Assembly (NCBI RefSeq): GCF_018499875.1
Contig: NZ_JAHBAY010000001.1
Location: 434,001 to 498,000 of the forward strand
Direction: 5' to 3'
DNA: 64,000 nt
DNA from: Kineosporia corallincola
GTDB lineage: Bacteria; Actinomycetota; Actinomycetes; Actinomycetales; Kineosporiaceae
The position numbers were made by a program, and so were the translations under genes. Shown in pieces: positions 59,649 to 64,000 of this stretch. The notes below the pieces were generated by a model, which had not been told where the DNA came from, searched no databases, and saw only the letters and a list, made by a program, of their open reading frames with translations. Within the stretch, counting starts at the first letter, position 1. Every line of letters starts with the position of its first letter.

Positions 59649-60595
59649 ACCACTGGGAATCCGAGACCCCCTGGGAGCCGGGCGTCGTCGAGCGGCTGAC
59701 GGCGGCCGGGCTGGACCCGGCGCGGGTGCGCGCGGTGGTGCGTGACGCGCTGGGCGAAGACCTGGGGCTGTCGCAGACGTCGGGGGCCCCGGGGCACGAC
59801 GTCACCAGCGAGGCCACGATCGGCGCGGACGTGGTGGGGGAGGCCCACGTGGTGGCCCGGGCCGCCGGCGTGATCAGCGGAATGCCGCTGATCCCGGTGG
59901 TTCTCGCCGAGGTGGCCGCCTGGACCGGGCTCCCGGCGCCGGTCGCCGAGTTGCTGCGCGAAGACGGCGAGGCGGTCGTGCGCGACGACGTGCTGGCGGT
60001 GCTGCGCGGTCCGGTGCAGGTGCTGCTGATCGCCGAGCGCACCCTGCTGAACCTGGTCTGCCGCACCAGCGGAATCTCCACCCACACCCGGGCCTGGGCC
60101 GACCAGCTGGCCGGCACCGGGGCCCAGGTGCTCGACACCCGCAAGACCACGCCCGGCCTGCGCATGCTGGAGAAATATGCGGTGCGGTGCGGGGGCGGCA
60201 CGAACAAGCGGATGGGCCTGTACGACGTCGCGATGGTGAAAGACAACCACAAGATCGCGGCCGGCTCGATCGCCGAGGCCTACCGCCGGGTGCGCGAGCG
60301 CTTCCCGCAGGTGGCCGTGCAGGTCGAGGTGACCACACCCGCCGAGGCGGTCGAGGCGGTCCGGGCCGGGGCCCGGTTCCTGCTGTGCGACAACATGTCT
60401 CCGGAGCTACTGGCCGAGAGCGTGCGGTCGGCCCGGGCCGCCACCGGCGACCCGGTCGAGCTGGAGGCCACCGGCGGGCTGACCGTCGAGGTGGCGGCCG
60501 AGTACGCCCGTACCGGGGTGGACTACCTGTCCGTCGGTGGCCTGACGCACTCGTCGCCGATCCTCGACGTGGCCGTCGACCTGGTCCGTGGTTAG
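59645..60595 (+). CDS. nadC: Nicotinate-nucleotide pyrophosphorylase (carboxylating)
   Basis: 316 residues. Converts quinolinate and PRPP to NaMN. NLVCRTSGISTHTR, LDTRKTTPGLRMLEKYAV, GGGTNKRMGLYD, MVKDNHKIAAGS and LEATGGLTVEVAAEYA are present. GTG start overlapping nadB. The usual type III pantothenate kinase gene does not follow. Confidence 0.96.
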   Translation: MNHWESETPWEPGVVERLTAAGLDPARVRAVVRDALGEDLGLSQTSGAPGHDVTSEATIGADVVGEAHVVARAAGVISGMPLIPVVLAEVAAWTGLPAPVAELLREDGEAVVRDDVLAVLRGPVQVLLIAERTLLNLVCRTSGISTHTRAWADQLAGTGAQVLDTRKTTPGLRMLEKYAVRCGGGTNKRMGLYDVAMVKDNHKIAAGSIAEAYRRVRERFPQVAVQVEVTTPAEAVEAVRAGARFLLCDNMSPELLAESVRSARAATGDPVELEATGGLTVEVAAEYARTGVDYLSVGGLTHSSPILDVAVDLVRG

Positions 60596-60613
60596 ACCGG
60601 GAATGACCGCGGC

Positions 60614-61735
60614 TCAGTTCTTCTCGTCCAGCAGCCGCTCGTAGGTGTTGCGCAGCCACTCGGCCACCTTCACCCGCTCGTTGAAGCGGGCGGTCGGGTC
60701 GGCGCGCTCCACCTCGGTGGCCTGCCGGGCCTGCCGGAACGCTTCCGCCACCGACCGCACGTCGGGGATGCCGTCGCCGTCGGTGGTGTAGGCCAGGCTC
60801 GCCCGCTGCGTGGCGGCGTGGTTGCTGGCCGGCATGATCGCCTGGGTGCCCAGGTCGTAACAGGCCTCCGGCCACACCGAGTGGGAGCCGTGGAAGGGCG
60901 GTACCAGGGCGGCGTCGAGGCCGAAGATGTTGTCCCAGAGCTGGGAATCGGTCATCGGGCGGTGCGCCTTCACCGCGCCGCCGGCCTCGGTGACGATGCG
61001 CTCGATCTCGCGGATCGTGGCCGGGTCGTAGCGGGTGGAGTCGGAGTCGAGCAGGTGGTCGTGCACGAACACCAGCAGGCGCACGTCCGCGTCCGGGCCG
61101 GCCTGCTTCGCTGCCTCGGCCAGGGCCGACACCACCCGCACCGGGTCGCTCGGCAGACGCAGGCTGCCCAGGTGCACGCCGACCAGGAAGGGGCCGCTGT
61201 GCCCGGGGGCCGGGCGCTCGCGCCGCATGCGGACGAAGTCGACGGCGTGCGGGTGCGGCTGCACCTCGGCCTGCACCGACCAGCGCCGGGAGATCTCGTC
61301 GGCGGCGGACCGGGTGAGCGTGATCACCTGGTCCGCGGCCGGGATCAGCACGTCGAGCTGCGCGGCGTATCCGGCCTCGTCCAGCCCGGTCGGGTCGCTG
61401 AGGTGGTAGGCGGTGACCACCAGGGGACGCCCGGCGGCCCGGGTCGCGTCGACCGCGGCCCGCACGTGCTCGGCGGTCATCCGCGGGGCCAGGGCGTGCA
61501 CGTGCACGATCTGCATGTCGCCGAGATGGTGCTCGATCCAGGCCGGGTCGAACGCCGCGGGCGGGCGCGGGGCGGAGCCGGGCATCTGGACGGTGGGACG
61601 GTGCACGCCGTCGACGCCCTCGGGGTGACCGAGGTGCCGGACGTACACGCCACGGCCGGGCAGTGCCGCGATCCGGATGATCGTGCGGCCCTCCCACTCG
61701 GGGGATGCACGACGTCGCTTACGGGACGGGGACAT
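60614..61735 (-). CDS. Glycosyltransferase family 4-like protein
   Basis: 373 residues from ATG 61735 (GAGAGG upstream). Two-lobed GT-B pattern: IVHVHALAPRM and ITLTRSAADEISRRW in the N-terminal lobe, VGVHLGSLRLPSDPVRVVSAL starting the second lobe, and PFHGSHSVWPEACYDLGTQ in place of the usual ExxGxxxxE donor site. Basic N-terminal tail (SRKRRR). Acceptor unknown. It is a minus-strand gene between nadC and lysS. Confidence 0.72.
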   Translation of the reverse strand: MSPSRKRRRASPEWEGRTIIRIAALPGRGVYVRHLGHPEGVDGVHRPTVQMPGSAPRPPAAFDPAWIEHHLGDMQIVHVHALAPRMTAEHVRAAVDATRAAGRPLVVTAYHLSDPTGLDEAGYAAQLDVLIPAADQVITLTRSAADEISRRWSVQAEVQPHPHAVDFVRMRRERPAPGHSGPFLVGVHLGSLRLPSDPVRVVSALAEAAKQAGPDADVRLLVFVHDHLLDSDSTRYDPATIREIERIVTEAGGAVKAHRPMTDSQLWDNIFGLDAALVPPFHGSHSVWPEACYDLGTQAIMPASNHAATQRASLAYTTDGDGIPDVRSVAEAFRQARQATEVERADPTARFNERVKVAEWLRNTYERLLDEKN

Positions 61736-61875
61736 GGGCGCCTCTCGCGGGATTTCGCTTGTAGCGTTGGAGGGGAGACTCGCGCCTGTCCTGGACGAGG
61801 TGGCCACCATAACCTGATCAACTTCCTCTCATCGACATGAAGATCTCCGGGCGGAAGTCGGCCGCCGCTTCTGCT

Positions 61876-61939
61876 CCGTCGAGCCTGGCATCTGTGATCG
61901 CTTTCCGCGCGCTGAAGCCCGATGCTTAGGGCTCGACGG
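61876..61939 (+). promoter_or_regulatory. Inverted repeat in the leader of the ANTAR gene
   Basis: CCGTCGAGCC (61876-61885) and GGCTCGACGG (61930-61939) are perfect complements around 44 bases that include a further AGCCC/GGGCT hairpin competing for the same bases. Mutually exclusive pairing is possible. The rest of 61736-61969 holds no gene. Confidence 0.4.
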
Positions 61940-61969
61940 CCATCGGTCGCTCTTCGGAAGGGACATCCT

Positions 61970-62749
61970 TTGACTATCCGCGAGTTCGGGAACGACCTAC
62001 TGACAAGCCTTCTCGAGTTCACGCTGCAATCCGTGCCGGGCAGTGTCGGCGTCGGTGTCAGCGTGGCCACCGACAGCCGGTCGGAAGGCGGCACCCCCAA
62101 GACCACCGCCGCCATCGGTGTCGCCACCGAGCTCGACCCGGCGCAGTGGCAACACGCGCACGGCCCGATCTGGGAGGCGTTCCGGCACGACACCGTCGTG
62201 GTCCGGCCGCTGGACGACGCCGCCGACCCGGGGCTGGGTGACCTGCCGGGCGTCTCGCAGGAGACGCTGGGCACCGTGAAGGGTGCGGTGTTCGTGCCCG
62301 GTGAGTTCGGTTCCGACCTGCCCACGGTGTTCTCGGTGTACCTGGACCGCGTGCCCGACAACCGGGTGCTGCGCGACATCGACCGATACGAGCCCCTGGT
62401 GACCCAGGCCCTGGCGGTGGTCGAGTACTGCGCCGGCGAGGAGCAGGTGGCCCAGCAGATGCTTCAGATGACCCAGTACCGGCGGGTGATCGAGCAGGCC
62501 AAGGGCCTGGTGATGGGCGCCATCGGGGCCGATGCCCCGGCCGCCTTCGCCGCCCTGGCCCGGGCCAGCCAGCACTTCAACATCCGGCTGCGCAACCTGG
62601 CCGTGGCCCTGGTCGAGCACGTCGGGGGCCAGGCCGCCGAGCATCCGGACGACCCGGACCTGGTGGTGCGCCCGACCCAGGCGGAGCGGGAGACCGCGGC
62701 CCGGATCTGGGCGGCCCTGACCACCAGCGCGATCCTCGAGCAGAGCTGA
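61970..62749 (+). CDS. ANTAR-domain protein with GAF-like sensor
   Basis: 259 residues from TTG 61970 (GGAAGGGAC upstream). Residues 5-160 look like a GAF sensor domain. Residues 168-220 are an ANTAR RNA-binding helix bundle: YRRVIEQAKGLVMGAIGAD, then AFAALARASQHFNIRLRNLA. ANTAR proteins bind paired stem-loops and prevent termination. Targets unknown. No kinase partner is adjacent. Confidence 0.83.
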   Translation: MTIREFGNDLLTSLLEFTLQSVPGSVGVGVSVATDSRSEGGTPKTTAAIGVATELDPAQWQHAHGPIWEAFRHDTVVVRPLDDAADPGLGDLPGVSQETLGTVKGAVFVPGEFGSDLPTVFSVYLDRVPDNRVLRDIDRYEPLVTQALAVVEYCAGEEQVAQQMLQMTQYRRVIEQAKGLVMGAIGADAPAAFAALARASQHFNIRLRNLAVALVEHVGGQAAEHPDDPDLVVRPTQAERETAARIWAALTTSAILEQS

Positions 62750-62809
62750 TCGGCACCGCCGGGCGGGCGCCTCTTGACGGCACGGCGATGAACGCTTAGG
62801 CGGGCCCAC

Positions 62810-62815
62810 TAGGAT
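62810..62815 (+). promoter_or_regulatory. -10 box (TAGGAT) of lysS
   Basis: TAGGAT ends 8 bases before GTG 62824. A second possible promoter, TTGACG (62774-62779) with TTAGGC 16 bases later, lies just upstream. Confidence 0.45.
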
Positions 62816-62823
62816 CGCCTGTT

Positions 62824-64000
62824 GTGACCGAGCAGCAGGCTGGTGCCACCAGCGAAACGCCCCAGGAGGACCTACCCGAGCAGATGCGCATCCGCTCGGA
62901 GAAGCGGGCGCGCCTCCTGACCTCGGGTAAAGCTCCCTACCCGGTCGGGGTCGAGCGCACGCACTCCCTCGCCGACGTCCGCGCCGCGCACGCGGAGCTG
63001 GAGACCGGCGCCTCCAGCGGCGAGCTGGTGGCCGTGGCCGGCCGGGTGATGCGCTTCCGCGACGCCGGCAAGCTCTGCTTCGCCGTGCTGCAAGACGGTG
63101 ACGGCGCCCAGCTCCAGGTGATGGTCTCGGCCAAGGCCGTCGGGCCGGAGGCGCTGGCCGCCTTCAAGAGCGACGTCGACCTCGGCGACTTCATCTCCGT
63201 GCACGGCGAGGTGATCTCGTCCAAGCGCGGCGAGCTCTCGGTGATGGCCGACCGCTGGGAGATGGCGTCCAAGGCGCTGCGCCCACTGCCGGTGCTGCAC
63301 CGTGAGATGTCCGAGGAAGCCCGGGTGCGTCAGCGGTACGTCGACCTGATCGTCCGGCCGGCGGCCCGCGACGTGGTGCGCTCCCGGGCAGCCGTGGTGC
63401 GCTCGCTGCGCGACACCTTCCACTCCCGCGACTTCGTCGAGGTCGAGACGCCGATGCTTCAGGTGCAGCACGGTGGCGCGGCGGCCCGGCCGTTCAAGAC
63501 CCACATGAACGCCTTCGACATCGACCTGTTCCTGCGGATCGCGCCGGAGCTCTTCCTCAAGCGCGCGGTGGTCGGCGGCATCGACCGGGTGTTCGAGATC
63601 AACCGCAACTTCCGCAACGAGGGCGCCGACTCCACGCACTCGCCCGAGTTCGCGATGATCGAGGCGTACCAGGCCTACGCCGACTACAACTCGATCGGCG
63701 ACCTGGTGCGTGACCTGATTCAGGCTGCCGCGCAGGCGGTCTCGGGCGGCACCTCGGTGACCCTGGCCGACGGCACCGAGTACGACTTCGGCGGTGAGTG
63801 GCGCCAGATCACCATGTACGGCTCGCTCTCCGAGGCGGCGGGCCGCGAGGTCACGCCGGCCACCGAGCGCGCCGAGCTGGTCGAGCTGGCGGCCAAGCAC
63901 GACGTCCCGGTGCAGTCCTGGTACAGCCCCGGCAAGCTGGCCGAGGAGCTCTTCGAGGAGCTCGTGGTGCCGGACCTGTACGCGCCGACCTTCGTGCGCG
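62824..64000 (+). CDS. lysS: Lysine--tRNA ligase, class II, 5' part
   Basis: 392 codons are visible before the window ends, open throughout. An OB-fold anticodon domain (about 45-150: [21 protein letters not shown]) is followed by motif 1 ([20 protein letters not shown]) and motif 2 ([14 protein letters not shown]), with the AYADYN helix typical of LysS. The catalytic domain's motif 3 lies beyond the edge. GTG start. Confidence 0.95.
   Translation, partial: MTEQQAGATSETPQEDLPEQMRIRSEKRARLLTSGKAPYPVGVERTHSLADVRAAHAELETGASSGELVAVAGRVMRFRDAGKLCFAVLQDGDGAQLQVMVSAKAVGPEALAAFKSDVDLGDFISVHGEVISSKRGELSVMADRWEMASKALRPLPVLHREMSEEARVRQRYVDLIVRPAARDVVRSRAAVVRSLRDTFHSRDFVEVETPMLQVQHGGAAARPFKTHMNAFDIDLFLRIAPELFLKRAVVGGIDRVFEINRNFRNEGADSTHSPEFAMIEAYQAYADYNSIGDLVRDLIQAAAQAVSGGTSVTLADGTEYDFGGEWRQITMYGSLSEAAGREVTPATERAELVELAAKHDVPVQSWYSPGKLAEELFEELVVPDLYAPTFVR

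Noticed and set aside
61917-61935. ANTAR-type hexaloop hairpin in the leader of the ANTAR gene
   Set aside because: The loop does not have the A1/G4 pattern of known ANTAR targets, and only one such hairpin is seen instead of a pair.

Overview
The window is chromosomal DNA from a high-GC actinobacterium. The evidence is strong GC bias at third codon positions, many GTG and some TTG starts, a mycothiol gene (mshA), CarD, SenX3/RegX3, an MhuD-like heme oxygenase, an F420-type oxidoreductase fold and a full-length FtsH/fol cluster. Gene order over long stretches follows the mycobacterial and Streptomyces chromosome (mshA-ybjN-gpmA-senX3-regX3; lpqE/carD-isp-cysS-rlmB; ppa/dacB-tilS-hpt-ftsH-folEPBK; panC-nadB-nadC-lysS). 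A Kineosporia-like genus is a guess only. I see no prophage, transposase, integron or CRISPR array.

Layout. 1-5.2 kb: end of mshA, a YbjN protein, gpmA, phoU, and the SenX3-RegX3 phosphate-type two-component system. 5.2-11.4 kb: an LpqE-like lipoprotein divergent from carD, then ispF, cysS and rlmB. ispD is inverted here and is preceded by a short degenerate IspD-like gene. 11.5-18.1 kb: a DUF4032 kinase-like protein beside the MsiK-type ABC ATPase, a LacI regulator, a CBS protein and a large membrane Ser/Thr kinase. 18.1-31.4 kb is a more accessory stretch: a structured intergenic region, a saccharopine-dehydrogenase-like protein, an MMPL transporter, a PAS-GGDEF-EAL protein, tRNA-Thr, an SDR/XRE divergent pair, an orphan sugar-binding lipoprotein, two small membrane proteins, an MhuD-like protein, a PPOX protein and a secreted DUF4874/DUF4832 protein. 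31.6-36.1 kb: a fused OtsA-OtsB trehalose enzyme, a 48-residue membrane peptide, and a RipA-like NlpC/P60 hydrolase behind a structured leader that could be a c-di-AMP-type riboswitch.

36.3-46.5 kb: ppa divergent from dacB, a zincin, tilS, hpt, ftsH, folE, folP, a folB-folK fusion and a DUF3180 protein. 46.7-51.3 kb: a tight three-gene operon made of a processive GT2 glycan synthase, a membrane-anchored beta-helix protein and a second beta-helix protein. It looks like a compact exopolysaccharide synthesis and modification system and is the best candidate for something undescribed. 51.3-56.1 kb: a solitary NuoD paralogue, two PH-domain membrane proteins, and two methyltransferases, one of them of the MidA/NDUFAF7 family whose eukaryotic member methylates the NuoD homologue. 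56.1-64 kb: a DUF2520 Rossmann protein, panC, nadB, nadC, a glycosyltransferase where the pantothenate kinase gene often sits, an ANTAR-domain regulator and the 5' part of lysS.

Two genome-style features recur. Many genes have a TANNNT -10 box ending 6-8 bases before the start codon, which implies leaderless transcripts. Most gene ends carry long, near-perfect hairpins (11-23 bp arms), several without a T-tract.
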